Source: Bolinopsis microptera (Eukaryota; Ctenophora; Tentaculata; Lobata; Bolinopsidae). Taken from it: a stretch of DNA of 64,000 bases. The stretch lies in NCBI RefSeq assembly GCF_026151205.1, contig NC_087078.1, forward strand, positions 6,341,675 to 6,405,674. Direction: 5' to 3'. Positions 22,601-36,400 of the stretch are shown in pieces; position 1 is the stretch's first letter, and every line of letters starts with the position of its first letter. Below the pieces are notes generated by a model, which worked only from the letters and a program-made list of their open reading frames with translations, searched no databases and was not told where the DNA came from. The position numbers and the translations under genes are program-made.

Positions 22601-24621
22601 AGCTAAGTGCGGATCAGGCTGGATCCTGATTCCTGCAGTGCATATTCTGTCATGTCATATAATGGCGACTACTTTTAGTGCGACTGCGACTGCTACTACT
22701 ACGACTTAATATAATGCACGTACGAACAGTCACGAGCTCACTGCACTGTATCAAAAGATCATTAGACTGCTTTACACACTTCTCCTCACTTACAGTACCA
22801 GTTTTCTATTGTCTTTCTAACTATTGGCAAATCCGTGAGAGTCATGAGACCGACAGAGACATCTTGCCTTATCAATATGCTGTAGACTTGTAGTGGAGAC
22901 TAAAGGTTAGATTGTTCCTCTTATACACCAGGTCTTATAACGCACGTACTTCTGTTATCAAACAGCACTGTATCCTTGCATTGTACTGTATATGTGTTAG
23001 ATCGTTCATACCTCGAGCCTTTGTATCTTTACATAGTTCTGTAGTTTATGCCAAGATTGTAGTTTCAACTTTATGGTTGATTAAAGTTGAATAAATTCCA
23101 TAACTGCGGACAGATAATTTGCATTAAAGTTAAAGTAAAGAGTACGAAGTTGCACAAAGCACGAAGGGAGTGTTTCCTTCACGCTTCACACTTACCCTAG
23201 CCGGTCTAGGGATATGGGTCGTGTTAAACAATAGACCACATATTATGTACCTTCTTTGTCGTGTACGTGCTGCTCCCTGAAAGCTCAGAAAGCTCAGTAA
23301 AGCGCCTGTGGCACAGTCCCTGACACAGAAGGAAGGTGTCGAAGTACAGGACTCTGAACCGTCCCCGAGCACTGTTGTGCAGACGTTTTGTAGAGTCACG
23401 TTCTTTAGTGTGCAATCTTGGTACGGGTATATTTGGCAGCTGTTGTAGTGTTGTTGGCTGTTTTTAGAGTTTGCTTAAATATTTGGTGTGACTTTTGTGA
23501 GGCCTCTGTTAATATTTATTATGTAGCTTGATACTTGACTCTCTTTAACTTTTCTTTAGACTTCAATTTGACTGAGCCTGTCTTAAGCTTCACACTGATT
23601 TGTTAAAACATACGACCTGTTTAACTACTATTTAACAAGGGGGTGTTTTCAGAAACAATTATTCTGTGACCACCTTTAACAGCTCTAAGGTTATTCTTAC
23701 AAAGTTGTTTTTTGCGATTTATTTACGATTATATTTATAGTACTGTTACGCCAGTTATTGCACGGCTGACTTCATTTTCACAGTAACTGCCATGCCGTGA
23801 TCACTTTCTCGGCCTCGCCTCATTTAATTGGATTAATCTACGGCGCGCGGCACGTACGACAGTTAACCCCGTTACACCATTACTCCAAGTTATAAGATAA
23901 ATCCATTTAACCCTTCTCAGTTTAGCGTTTCACGCTTGTTTAACAGTCTTTAAGGAAGACTTCGTACCAATTTTAGGGTTACCAAATTGATGAATAATTC
24001 CATAAACATCGGTCTAACAATCCTGAAACACGCTGCACGTGCAGTGTGAAGTCTACTAAACGTTTTTTTTGCGTCATCACAGAGTCTGAGAGTCCGTTTA
24101 ACCACTTTGGACAAATGTTGTAGCTCTTATTTACGTGAGGTGTCACGTACAGTCGTAGCTGTCGTAGTACTAGTTAACTAGTAGGCACCCGTATATCATT
24201 TTAACGCAGCTGGACATGTTACAAATTTGGTTGTTTGAGCTTTTAATTATGAGTTATGTCTTAAAGCGTTTATCTTAGGACAAAGTTATGTACCAAACAT
24301 TATTCGCGCTATAAACCAAATTGTTTATTTTTAATTAATTATCTCGACAAATGTTTTAATTTTAAATTTATTAAAGCTGACATAATTACGATCTGACTGT
24401 TAATATTGCTGTCTGTAGCATGGTGCTACATTTGTACTCAGTGTCACAAATGTAACAGATCATAACAGAACAAGGAGAGTAATTAAAAACACTTGTAAAT
24501 ATTGTTAACACTAGTAATTAAATAATTAATAATTATCCATTCTGCCGTGATCTCAGTCGACTAAGGTACTGTTCTGCCAATTCTGGCCGGCAGCATTCAA
24601 CAGTTGCCATTAAATCTTGAT

Positions 24622-24697
24622 TTATATGGTAGTTAATGGCACCATGTCTGTTGTATGGGCCCATATAACAGACATGTTGCCATTAACTACCATATAA
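24622..24697. repeat. Near-perfect 76-bp palindrome without loop
   Basis: 38-bp arms meet at GGGCCC with only two mismatches (left arm TATATGGTAGTTAATGGCAC and onward). Such DNA could extrude a cruciform or, if transcribed, fold into a long hairpin. No matching copy was noticed elsewhere in the window. Confidence 0.9.
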
Positions 24698-26019
24698 CAG
24701 CTGCAAGTTCCATTTTATTAGGGTTCCTACTGTCATTTTCCTTAGCACCCTGTCCTTACACTGGCATTTATTTAATATTTGTTAAATGTATGGTATGTGT
24801 TTTCTCTGGCGCGAGTGACTCAGGGATGACTGACATCAACACATGACAGATATTATGTAAGATAAGTTGATAGACCTACAAATTATCTCATTAACAAAAT
24901 ATTAGTTTTAATAAGTTGGTATATAACTTTATCTTGTAATCTGATTAACGGAAAATAAATGTCTCATAACTTAAAGTGTTGATGTCTGCCCGACTCTTTA
25001 CTCCGACTACCCGCAACGAATGAATAGAATTTTTCCGCCCCAAGGTAAATATTATGTACTATTCATAAATCTTTGCATTAGTAATTTTGTACAGGACTTG
25101 GATTAGTGATGCGACATATTTATAACTTTACTTAATAATCATTACGGTACATCATAAGGTTAGTTACTCAATATCACTATGTAGCTGGTACATATAATAT
25201 TTTATAAATTTAGTATTTACCTCCTCACTGTAGTTCCTCGGTCCGGCTAGACTTGGGCTGGAGACTAGCTGTCTATTTAAGTTAGGGCAATTTAAATGAG
25301 GGTTCCCAAATAGACTTTAAGCTTGGATACCATTCAGATATTTGTCTCTGGATTAGTAATATTATACACTTACAGAATTAGTAAAGCGCCAAGTTTATTA
25401 GTTTACTTGATAATTATGGCTGTATTTTATATTTAGCTTCACCAATATGTATCTGCTATATGAGATTCTATAACCACCTCATTAACTACTCTACTTAACT
25501 AGACACAATGCTAGACATTAGCCTAGGATTAGCTGTCTAGTGTCTATTTACACTTTGGCACCCAAATAGACTCCATTACTTTTAGTTTGCCTACCATCAC
25601 AGATTAATTTATTGTGTTTTCAACTTATTGCTATCGGATGCGCTAAAATCAAATGATTTTGACAATGATAAGCAATGATACAATTTTTCATCTAGACAGA
25701 AAAGACTACCGCTAGTTAGTGATTAAGCCATGTGGAAAATTTGACTAATTTTAAGCTTAATTTTTATGCAGATTTAAATTTAGAAATCTATTTCTGACAG
25801 CATTGGTTTCAGTTAAAAACCGCACCCATCCAACAATGATCTATCCAGAGCCGAGTATTATAAATTATTCGCTTGGATGGTTTTGTATGGTCTGACCAGA
25901 TCATCTCATATCATGAGTCTTTTTAGCGCTCACCAGGTGGCTTTTAAACGAAGTATTTTACTGAGTTCAACAGATCCAAAATATAAACGAGTAAAGGCTA
26001 ATTCATAAGGCTTGCCGTG

Positions 26020-26064
26020 ATATGGTAGATCAAATTAGTTCCACCATGATCTGGTAATACTCAT
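26020..26064. repeat. Dispersed 45-bp repeat, copy 2
   Basis: Matches 11861-11905 at 39 of 45 positions, same orientation. Confidence 0.6.
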
Positions 26065-29000
26065 AATTCTGCGACCTCTACGTATTGTCATCTTGCACAA
26101 CTCTTTAAGAAAAATAGGTGTTGGGCATGTGAAAATTTGCAGTTTTCCAGACATTGCGATTGGGTTAACGAGGTGTTGTACGTCACCACGAGAATTAGCC
26201 TAATTCTGAGATTTGTAAAACTGTGACCGCAAGTGTCTTTTTGTACCCCAAAATAAGATATACAGGTATATGGAAGTTAATAGTTCTGTGGTCTGTTCTC
26301 TAGAACAACTGCTTTCTGAAAACAATTATTTTCTGTTTGCTACTTCAATCATAACTTCAACGGACATTAATTGGACGATGGAGGCCCTAACGTTTATTTT
26401 AATGTACGTTCAAATTTATTTTCGGTCACGCTATGTCCGATCAAATAATAGTATGTGACTGAGTTGCAGTACTTTAGTACGTTAGTACTTAAATTTGAAT
26501 TATATTTAATAATTATACACTATTTATAGCCATAGTCAATAGTCTATTGTATCAAGAAGCATTAAGCATCTAAAAGTCTACCGTAGGACCTTAAATAATT
26601 TCGTTCGTCCCCATGTAATTATATATAATAATTACATACATATATGCCTTCATTCAGTGCATACTGGATATATTTAACAGTTTAACTATTAGTCTTCAAA
26701 TCGAGTTATTTTCAGCTTTCAATACAGATCCTAACTTAGCCCTTAGGGTATATCTTTAGTGTTTACCAGATATTTCAGACCTGAAATATAGCATGTGGAA
26801 TGTGATATCCGAGATATTTTAGATCTGAAATTTAAATTCCAAGGTCTGACTCTCAAAGCTGAGATCTGATCTGATACCTGTGGTATTTCATTAATTAACA
26901 GGGCACGTACTCGTGAACTTTCGCACTGTATTTGGACGTTCTGAACTAAGCGTCCAATTAGACACACCCTGACCGGCTAATATTGAAAATATCAGTGATG
27001 ATCATACACAGTACACAATATCGAGTAATACTGTTATACCGTAGGATATCTTAGACCCATACATCACCAGGCTCACTCTTAATGAAACAGACGGTAAACT
27101 TTAGTATTTTTCACCGTGTTTTATAACTTTTGGCTGCATATAAGGAACTGAGCCAGATCTAAGATAGTTTCATCTGTTAAAGTAGGTGTATTAAGAGTGA
27201 GAGTGTGGTAGGTGGGTGTCAGTTCAATCAGACTAATCAAAGTATCCACCACCCTGGACCCTTAAAGTGGCAATAGATTAAACACAAGCGCTCCACTTGT
27301 CTCCCAGGTCGCAACGTCACCCTCTCTCTCCCTCTCTCTCTCACTCTTTCTCTCTCTATGGATTGGTATTAACTTTTTGTGATGTTCATCTTACAATGCC
27401 CCGTCCCCCTCCCTCTCTCTCTCTCTTTCACTCGATTAACCACGTGTTTGCTATTTTTGTTTTGATGAACATTGTTCGGTTAGCCCGTGACGATTGATGG
27501 TTTGTGTTGTGTGGGTATTGTTTTAGGAGAATAATGAAATATTACCAGCATAATATACCAGTGCTCATATTAAATTGGCTTCTAGCCAGGGACACCATCC
27601 AGCAGCCCTCAGAAGAATACAATTATATATAAAATTAGTATATGATGTTTTCAGCATTCAGGTGCCAAATTCATTTTAGAGCACTGTAATAATGAACCAA
27701 TTGGTGGACAAAGCTTTCGTCAGATTTCAGTTACCAAGAGTGCGTAGTGCACTTAGACATAAGCTTTTAATTTCACAGGTTCGTTGACTGTCATCGCCCC
27801 ACGCTTGCGATAACGTGAGGTATTTAAACAATTCACTTTTTGTCTGCTACCGGTCGCGATACAGACTTTCTTTAAATTCGAGGAGCTAGTTCTCAAAAAA
27901 TCCGGGTAGATAATGACTGGTAACAAAGTTCACTGTCACTCCCTCAATTGTCCGATTTGTAAATATTCTCATTGTCAAGGTTTCTCAGGTTAGCACCTCA
28001 AGAACTAAAAGTTTTTTCACCTAAATAAACTTTAGAAACCCATAAAAAGAGTCCTATAAAATAGATATTGCTTCGTTAGTAGTGCAAAAATGTTGCCATT
28101 GCGAAAATCTTCCAGACTTGTTGAGCTCTTTACGGCATGTAAAATATTCCTAGTGAAAATTTCGATAAACAATCGATTTTTATTTTTCATAGACTTGACC
28201 AAGTTAAATTGAATGTTGAGTTAGTCAGGAAATGATACATTTGGTTTGCTAAATCGAACGATTTTTCGTTTAAAAAAGGCCTAAAATTCTGGAGAAAGCG
28301 CACCTCACCCCCTCTGAATGTGCCCTTTGTTAAGCCTTTACTTCACTGATGGGGAGGTGACACAAATACCCCAACTAATTTAAATACAAAACCCTTAAAA
28401 TTACTCCGTTGCCATTGCGATTATTTCCACACGTCCTGTTGTATTCTTTACGGCATTCCTAGCTCCGTTTATTTGAGTAATGGTATACAATATACATCAT
28501 ATTATTTCCATCCAGTTTTACATCACATCCATCTTACTGTTCACACGGTTTTGATGTGCACGAAATTATCTACCGAGACGTGCATAATTCTAACCGTGCA
28601 GAACAGGAAAAATGATGATCAGACTGGGGACCTGTTGTCAAAATTGCATTCCTTGTCAACGAAAAAGGTCCACGATTAATAGCATTATAACCATGCTCAG
28701 TTTGAAACGTGTTAATTGCAAATGATAAAGCAGTCATGGCATAAACATTATTTTATCGAAAAAAACAATTTGATACATTCGAAACATTTGTTATTATCAT
28801 ATTATTATGATAACCTTCTTCGACGAACGACTTCTTACATTCCAAATGTTTCCTCATTGCAAATTTTAGAACAGGTGTAATATTGATTGTCTGACTCCAA
28901 TGTGGTTAGAATGATGCTCAGCTATTATAATTGTTCTTTATTATTATACAGTTTTCAAATTTTATTGCCGATGAAGATGGTAATTAGGACTCATGTTTTA

Positions 29001-29932
29001 CTATAGTTGTCAATTTACTGCAGTTTCTTGGTAGACAGATCTCCTCTTCGGCCTTCAAATTTCGGTACAGAACTTTAACTTCGTGGTCGTGTTCGCCTAA
29101 TTTCTATTTCTTCCCTCTTCTCCTCATTTCCTATCTTTGTGTACAAAGCACGACTAACTAGGAATTAGGATGTTTTCTTCAACCCGGATGACCTTAAGTT
29201 AGCAGTTTAAAACTTAAATGCTTGGCATTCTTCACTGCGACAATAACTGACTAGAACCTAATCCTCAACAGCAACAATCATGTGACTCCTACCATCCACT
29301 CTGATTGGTTAAAAGACGCAATAGAATAGAGACTCCAGGCACACTGTGACAATCTGGTGGTATTGCCCGTAGTGACCCGTACAGCTGTGTCATCACTTAT
29401 CACTAATGATGCTTTATTGCATGACTTGTCAGAGGAGTGTCCAAATTAATTGAGTAATTGACCAGTAATTGACCAGTAATGGGTAATTTGGGTATATTTG
29501 TTCCTTCTTTATCATGTCCTCAATTGCCTGATATTTTAGTCGCTCCTATTAGCAGCCCATTTAGCATCACTTTCCTGATTCCATCCCTGGCGAATCAGAT
29601 TGTCTCACGGAATTGCAGCAAGATGACACCTCCCAAACAGTGTGTGTCATTTTGCCGAAATTCCGCTGGTGCTGAATAAAGGGGACCGGTTTGACGCCTA
29701 AAATAATTACAAATATTTATCATAATTAGGATTTCTCGCACTTTCCAGTGTTTTGTTTCTTTTGTTGACGTACACAAACTTGTAACTGTAGGGGTCGCCA
29801 AAACTAAAACTAATTGTTACGTGTACCCCTGATGTTGTTAACGCAGTGATGCAGTGTGGAGTTTAGTAAAGTTTATAGTAATTGACTATGGTAGTTTTTA
29901 TATATAGTGTACTATGAAAGTTAACATATATA

Positions 29933-29982
29933 TACACGATATATGAACTACACGATATATCGTGCAGTTCATATATCGTGTA
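29933..29982. repeat. 50-bp palindrome
   Basis: 25-bp arms (TACACGATATATGAACT and onward) with one mismatch and no loop, ending in a CGATATATCG centre. Confidence 0.88.
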
Positions 29983-30880
29983 TTTAGAAAATATATCGAG
30001 ATATTATGGTGCACTTATGAGATGAAGTAGTCTCCTCAAAGGTGCTTAACACTTTACAGTGGGCAACACTAGGTTCAGGGCCGGTTCAATCAGCATATTA
30101 GTTCAGCAAGTATATATCACCTACACCGCACCCTCTAACTTCCCTGCAACTCCAGGATTAGTCATAACTGTGAGATTGTGGATTGCTTTTCTAACTGTGT
30201 GCACTGTGAATTGCGAAAGTGCTTTTCTCCTGCGTTTTATTAAACTTTTAGTGCGCTTAATCATATAAATCGTACTTTAAATACTGAACATTTTGTCCTA
30301 TTTTTTATCAGTCGGTCGACAAATCTTGGACAATTCCCCGCTGAGAGCATTTAATTTCTAATCGGTCTGTTGCACCGTTTAGACCTACATTGATCTCACC
30401 TTCAGCCTCACCAACGTACAATAACAAATGACAGTGTGTCGAAGTGGTGAGATGTGTTTATCTAATCACAAACCCTTACCCTGACTACTGAAAGTTAAGC
30501 TGAAACTATACTTGTAAAGCTTGCCTCCCATTATATATATTAGCGCTAGCAGCATTGTGCTCTCTCTTCATTGCAGATGTGTTAGCTCTGTGTAACTCTA
30601 GTTTTGGTTTCGGAATGGGAAGAGGGACACTGTTACTCTCCAAAATAGTGTATTATTATAGTGTTTTATTATTTGGGTCAGTTAGTTTATATTATTTATA
30701 ATGTATATTGTTGCACCGCTGCTACTCTCACCAACATAGTGAAAATTGTGGAACCCCCTCCCTGACACCCCCAACAACTTGTGTTACTGTGCACAATGTT
30801 TATTATGTCGTGTTCTGTGGCAGGATATTGTGTTAGTATAAGGTGTAGGTAAAGTTGACATTTGTACATCTTTGTGTGTT

Positions 30881-30881
<1 letters not shown>

Positions 30882-30936
<55 letters not shown>

Positions 30937-30945
30937 CTCTCTCTG
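30882..30945. repeat. (CT)n microsatellite
   Basis: About 25 uninterrupted CT units, then an interrupted TTCTTTCTCTCTCT tail. Confidence 0.95.
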
Positions 30946-31878
30946 GGTATTGTTTGTTACATATAATTAGTATTCTGATGTTTCTATGATTTTCACTTTC
31001 TTTTGTCCTTTTTAATGATAATTTAAATATTCAACACTGCACGTTAACATTCATCATCATGACAAAATGTAAATTTGCATCCAAGAAGAAACGTGATGGT
31101 TCAGATTGAAGGTTAAACACCAGCCCTCACTCGTATTTTACAACGAGTACTACCTGGCCACACTCTCTATACCTACAGGCTACACGTCATGTTACTCTGC
31201 AGTTAACTGTAACACGTACAGACATACAGACGTACAGGCTCTTCGCTCGTAGAGCTGTCTAGATGTTGCTGTTTTGGGGCTAGTGAACAATAAGAGCGTG
31301 CCTAAACCTATTTTAGTGACCAATAACAGGTCGCCTAAATCTCTTGTACCCATAATTACAACACTTGGTACTACTCCACTCTTATTTATTCGCTTGTGTC
31401 GGTTTCCTCCTGATTATTACAACTAATAATATAATCCTATCAAGGGGTCCAGTATTATTTTATATTCTTTTGTTATCACACGATATTTATTTTGATTTAC
31501 ATATGTTTAGTGCTAAACGAAGCCTCAAGTTACCTTATTCATATTTTGCAGTATTTCTGCTTGACACTAGCTCCTATTATTTAGCTCCTTTTAGTAGGAC
31601 TAGGAGCGGGTCAACATAACTACACTGTATTTCTGCAGAACCCTGCACTGAATTTTTGGTTAAATAATTAAATGAACTTAAAAGCTTGTAGGTTGTATAC
31701 ACAAATAGGATTCTGCAAATGACAGTCATCGTGATCCACGAATTTTACTGGTCGCTGTTGCAATTGTAAGCTGATCGGTTGGAGTAAATTACGCCATTTC
31801 CACATTATATTTTGTACGAGCATTTACAATTTCTCGCTGCAACCTTTAAAATGCTGTTCAGCAGTATTTTCTTTTGAC

Positions 31879-32023
31879 AAGTAAACCTAGATCAGTTGAA
31901 TTTCGTCGTAGACAATGTCGTCCAGCAATAGTTTCCAGTGAAAAGTAAACCTTGATCACTTGAATTTCGTCGTAGACAATGTCGTCCAGCAATAGTTTCC
32001 AGTGAAAAGTAAACCTTGATCAC
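31879..32023. repeat. 64-bp tandem repeat, about 2.3 copies
   Basis: Unit from AAGTAAACC to CAATAGTTTCCAGTGAA. The copies are nearly identical (changes only in CTAGATCAG / TTGATCACT). Confidence 0.92.
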
Positions 32024-35000
32024 TTACTGAGTGGAGTTGGGTTAAAAACATATAAGAGATACGATGATTTAACTTGTAGAAGCTTTCAATAAACATGTGT
32101 TAATCGTCGTCAGCTGAATGTGATGTGGTGGACAATGCTTATATGTGATTGAGTGGTGTCAGGGATGGAGGGTGGGGGAGGTGTGGGTGGGAAAGTGAAA
32201 ATTACAGTACAATGTCAATAAAAATTTAGTCTTCTGTTGAGGTTGAGAAGGAAATGCCAGATGGTCTGGACTTTAAGGATTTGGCAATTTTAGGAAGAAT
32301 TGATCACTTGAATTTCATCCTTGTTTGTCTCAGCACTGTCTGAGTTGTCTCGTTATCCTAAAGATAAGTCTCTTCCTTCCCACGTCAGCTATTTCGAGTA
32401 GATATTTAGATGCTCGCCCTGTTGAATTTGCGGACGACCAACCATTTCCTTTACTTTTATTGGCTAACTTAAAACTTTAATAGTTTAATCATTACAATAA
32501 TTTCTGTATAAAGGCTTCTTTTAATTTTTGTACTTTAGAGCTTTTGGGGTTGAAACTGTGAATCCAAAATAGATTCACAATTGCTTGCATTTTTGGCAAC
32601 TGAACTCTATGATTGCTTCAACATATTTGTAGAATCTTCCACAACATAATCATCTCTGAATTACAAATTACTAGATTGCATTTAAATTACATATTTCTCT
32701 TAAATTACATTTAAATTAAATATTTACCTTGATTAATTAAATGATTGCCTTATTATTTAATTATTAACCTCTGCAGCAGCTCAACAAAATGAGATTGCGG
32801 CGAAACAAGGGATGACTGGAACCTGGACTACGAACCACTGTAACCAAGTAAGTAACATTTGGCTCTACTCTTATATTAATTTAAATTATATGTCAAATAT
32901 ATTAATTCAAATATAAATTAGTAGTCATTGGTAAACTTGATTATACGTTAGTTTAGTTACTTAAGTAACGTTTTGAATCATCAAAGTCAGTACCACTTTA
33001 AGTAACATCTACAGTTAATTCTACCGCAATTATAACATGATTATTTTTTATAATTATAATCATAATCATACTTCATTGCCTAAATCTTCATCATAATTCA
33101 TAATCACAAGAGATTATGCCTATTTCTGAAAATAATTTGTCTGCACCAATACCAAATGTATGTACCAATGCTAGATCAAACATCAGAATCCATGAATATC
33201 TATTCTCAGCCTAGATAGAATGCACACTATCGAGCTATTACTCTATTACTCCATCCCTGTGTTAGTTGGTATTACTGCATTATCTGGGACGCTAATGCAA
33301 ATTATTATTATTATTAATATTATGTAAAAAAGCTAATGTAAATTATATTATTATATCATGCGAGCTAATGTAAATTACACGGATAGCGGTATAATTAATG
33401 TTTTCATCTTCAATTGCCCTTCTTGGCTTGCCTCCCTGACAGGTGTTAAAATACGTTATATAACGTACTATTTTTCTGTGTTGATACTCATTACTCAACA
33501 AGTATTACGCGGGCACCTGTCAAATCCGGGATGAAATCTATATAATGAAACTTTATAATATCTATATTATATTTTAAACTTGACGAAATTTCCCCGGCAA
33601 CGGGGACATAGAAGAAAAAACACCGAAAATCGACCTCAAAATGACCCTCTGGTGAAGCCAAACCCAGCTCGCAAATGGAGTTGAAACCTCGCCATTTTTA
33701 GCAGGGTTGTAGAAAAAGGATAGGAATAGGCTATAGCATTCTTAGAATTTTGATTTAGGCTTTAGATTTTGTATAATTAACGTCGGAAGTGAGGTTAAAT
33801 AATCGTTAGAATAATGGCGTTATTTTAGCAAAGGTTTACTGCGCTGTTGCGTAGCAACGATAAAAATGCACGTGCGCGAGCAAGAACATCTTAACTACGC
33901 GCGTTGTTATGCTGTATGCTACGTCATAACTTCAAAACTAGCTCACATTTACGCTCACGCTATGACTTATATTCATAACTTTGGTTGTGATTGGTATTTT
34001 TTGATGCGGTAAAAAGTATCGTTTTGGGAATCCGAATACTAACAACGCTGTCGCCATTGTTAAATAAATTCCATTATGTCTACTGTATAACAGACTGTAT
34101 GATGAAGAGAAATTAAAACATAACTGATTTTTAAAATTTCCTCGAACAAAGCTTTCGACTAGCGGGTTTCTAGTATATAATATAACTTTAATATAGTTTA
34201 TCTGCGCGTTTCACGTTACTTTATTGGGGATTGTTTAGTGTTTACTTCCCAAAGAATAATTCTGCCATATAATTTCAATCGTCTAAAAGTTTCTTGGTAA
34301 TGAATTTTTTACATTCCAGAGTTGACTTGATCTGGATTCCACGAACACGTCATGTTAAAAAAATAGCTAGCAAAAATGAATCAAACGTTAGATTCCTGTT
34401 ATAAGCTTATAGCCTGAAAATATTCATCATAGTTTTTAGAACATACATTTACAATCGATAAGTTGGTGATTAATAAAATTATTGGCTTATGTTCTTCGAA
34501 ATAATTGGCTTATGTTCTAAAAACCACTTCACCACCTAATCTGACCTCCTGGAACTCCTCCCACTTGGCTCGTTAGTCTTCACATATAAACATGGTGGAA
34601 CGGTGATAAGATGGAAATTGGGAACGCCCCTGTTATTGATTATATTTCATGAGGACATACTCGCTTCTTATCATGAGCATATCATAATATCATGAGCTTC
34701 TTGTCCAACTATACCACTATTACCTGAGGTTTATCACTATTATACCACTATCGTATCAGCTTACCTTCACTAGTTCATCAACTAATGTTCTAAAAACCAT
34801 TTCATTAGGAATGCTGATATATAGCTTATTATTATATTATATAGATCAGGTGGACACGTGGGATGTTTAATTTCAGGTCTGCATGATATGGTATAAAGCT
34901 TATTAGGTTTATTCATGTAAGGTAAGGCTTATTATTTAGATTAGGGTTATTTATTTTATTATATCCGGCTGAAAGGCTGATAGTTTTCTCTTCAAGAAGA

Positions 35001-35137
35001 ATGTCTTCATGTAGGACAGATCATATTTTTTAGGTCCTTCGTTTAAATAATTAACTGGTTGAGTGGAGCTCAGTTTAGGAGTCACATAGCGTATAACTAA
35101 CAAAGTGTACTTTTTATTTCTCCTCTGTAGAGCTGTA

Positions 35138-35287
35138 GTTGCGATCTCGACTGTTGAAATTTATAAAATACATTATCCACATTACTATGTGTATGTAACA
35201 AATAATTTGAGACTGATGAAGATGTTGTGCATCGGAAACATTTTGTTTAATGATATTTCGCTTAAATTGAACCGTCGAGATCGCAAC
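35138..35287. mobile_element. Inverted-repeat element with hammerhead-like core
   Basis: The ends are a perfect inverted 14-mer, GTTGCGATCTCGAC, with further diverged pairing inside. On the plus strand CTGATGA (35213-35219) is followed by GATG..CATC, then GAAAC (35235-35239) and ACATTTTGT, the order of conserved parts in hammerhead ribozymes. One extra G precedes GAAAC, and I could not find a convincing stem I. It may be a decayed copy. Short reading frames on both strands here result from the inverted symmetry. Confidence 0.55.
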
Positions 35288-35465
35288 TTTACCGAGGATA
35301 AATAAATTAATGTACACATTGTTAGTTCGTATCTACCGAAGAGTTAGTCCGTAGCCGACACAGCATTATTTACATATTGCTGCCAATACAATACGGTTGA
35401 GAAAGTAACGTTTCCCACTATACCAGATAAATTGAATTGACTCTTAAGATAAGCTTTAAGAACAT

Positions 35466-35565
35466 GTGTTAATTAATTAATAAACTGTTCAGGATTAATT
35501 AGTAAACTGTACATAATTAACTAGTAAACTGTATATAATTAATTAATAAACTATACATAATTAAT
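35466..35565. repeat. AT-rich tandem repeat, about 4 units of 25 bp
   Basis: Variants of AATTAATTAATAAACTGTAC are repeated four times with small changes. Confidence 0.8.
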
Positions 35566-36338
35566 GACGAGTGAATTTTTCATGGATTTTGCACCCCTTG
35601 TGGAATGTGGGCCTCTTGTTGAACTCTCCACAGCCTTATGTCGTCAGCACTCAGCCCTCCATTTTATTGGATTGTTATCAAAACATGTTCTTTCTCGTGG
35701 CTTTGCCAAATAAAATCGTTGATAATATAGCCAGATGTATAGCAATCATTATAGACAGTTGTTCAATGTTCATTCAGACGTGCTAATCTCCCTAATCTAT
35801 CAAGTAGTGTTTGAACTTTGAAATTTGAATTAAGCATCATTAGCTCGTCATTTTTGCGATGAAACGATTTTCACTTCAATTGACTCATCAACTGCTTGTG
35901 CATTTGTTTTTCTGTCGCCTCACAAAGTTTATCACGATAGACAAAGTGGGGATTATGCTTTCTCCTTCATTAAATCAATTTGGATCAACAAGATGCCGAT
36001 CATCGACGAACTGGGGTCTAAATTTTCACCTAATGAGCGTAATCAGGTAATTAATGAATCCGTGACGTCACAGGTTGGCGGACAAGACCACGACCCGGTT
36101 ATTAACGTGTTGCTTTCTTCCTTCTTATCTCAGTCCTACCTCGTGATGCCTTACCCGAAATGTTGTGAAATGATAGAGTTTATAGGGTTGGTTAAAGGTT
36201 CGGGTTATGGATTAGGCTTGTACTCGTTGATAAAGGCGTTGGGATTTCACATTTAGATATTATTGGTGAGAATCTTTTTCACGAATTAGTGGGACATGAT
36301 TGAACGATCTCGTTAGTATCAGAACATGCTATGAAGTA

Positions 36339-36398
36339 AAAATAGCGCACGTGTATCGTGTACATCAGCCGATGTACACGACACACGTGCGCTATTTT
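36339..36398. repeat. 60-bp palindrome abutting the TTAA element
   Basis: 28-bp arms (AAAATAGCGCACGTGT and onward) with one mismatch and a 4-base AGCC loop. It contains CACGTG and GTGTAC sites. Its last bases overlap the TTAA that borders the element starting at 36401. Confidence 0.9.
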
Positions 36399-36400
36399 AA

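Larger units (their letters stand above)
18772..24620. other. Gene-free region
   Basis: No reading frame with a recognisable domain. Holds a 25-bp tandem repeat (20574), a 12-bp inverted pair (21384/21437) and a diverged direct duplication (22301-22600). Confidence 0.5.
24698..31878. other. Gene-free region
   Basis: No supportable gene. Diverged direct copies near 25240-25600 share GCTGTCTA..CCCAAATAGACT. CT-rich stretches lie at 27314-27430 and a palindrome at 29933. Confidence 0.5.
32024..36338. other. Gene-free region
   Basis: No supportable gene. Contains the inverted-repeat element with hammerhead-like core (35138-35287) and an AT-rich tandem repeat (35466-35565). TTTTTAGAACATA and its complement occur about 80 bp apart near 34434/34512 and may mark another small foldback. 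Confidence 0.5.

Noticed and set aside
32160-33600. Possible small exons near AT-rich splice-like sites
   Set aside because: Acceptor-like tracts exist, but no frame of useful length or conserved motif joins them.
35105-35317. Overlapping 66- and 67-codon frames on both strands
   Set aside because: They mirror each other because of the inverted repeat GTTGCGATCTCGAC. Not evidence for a peptide.
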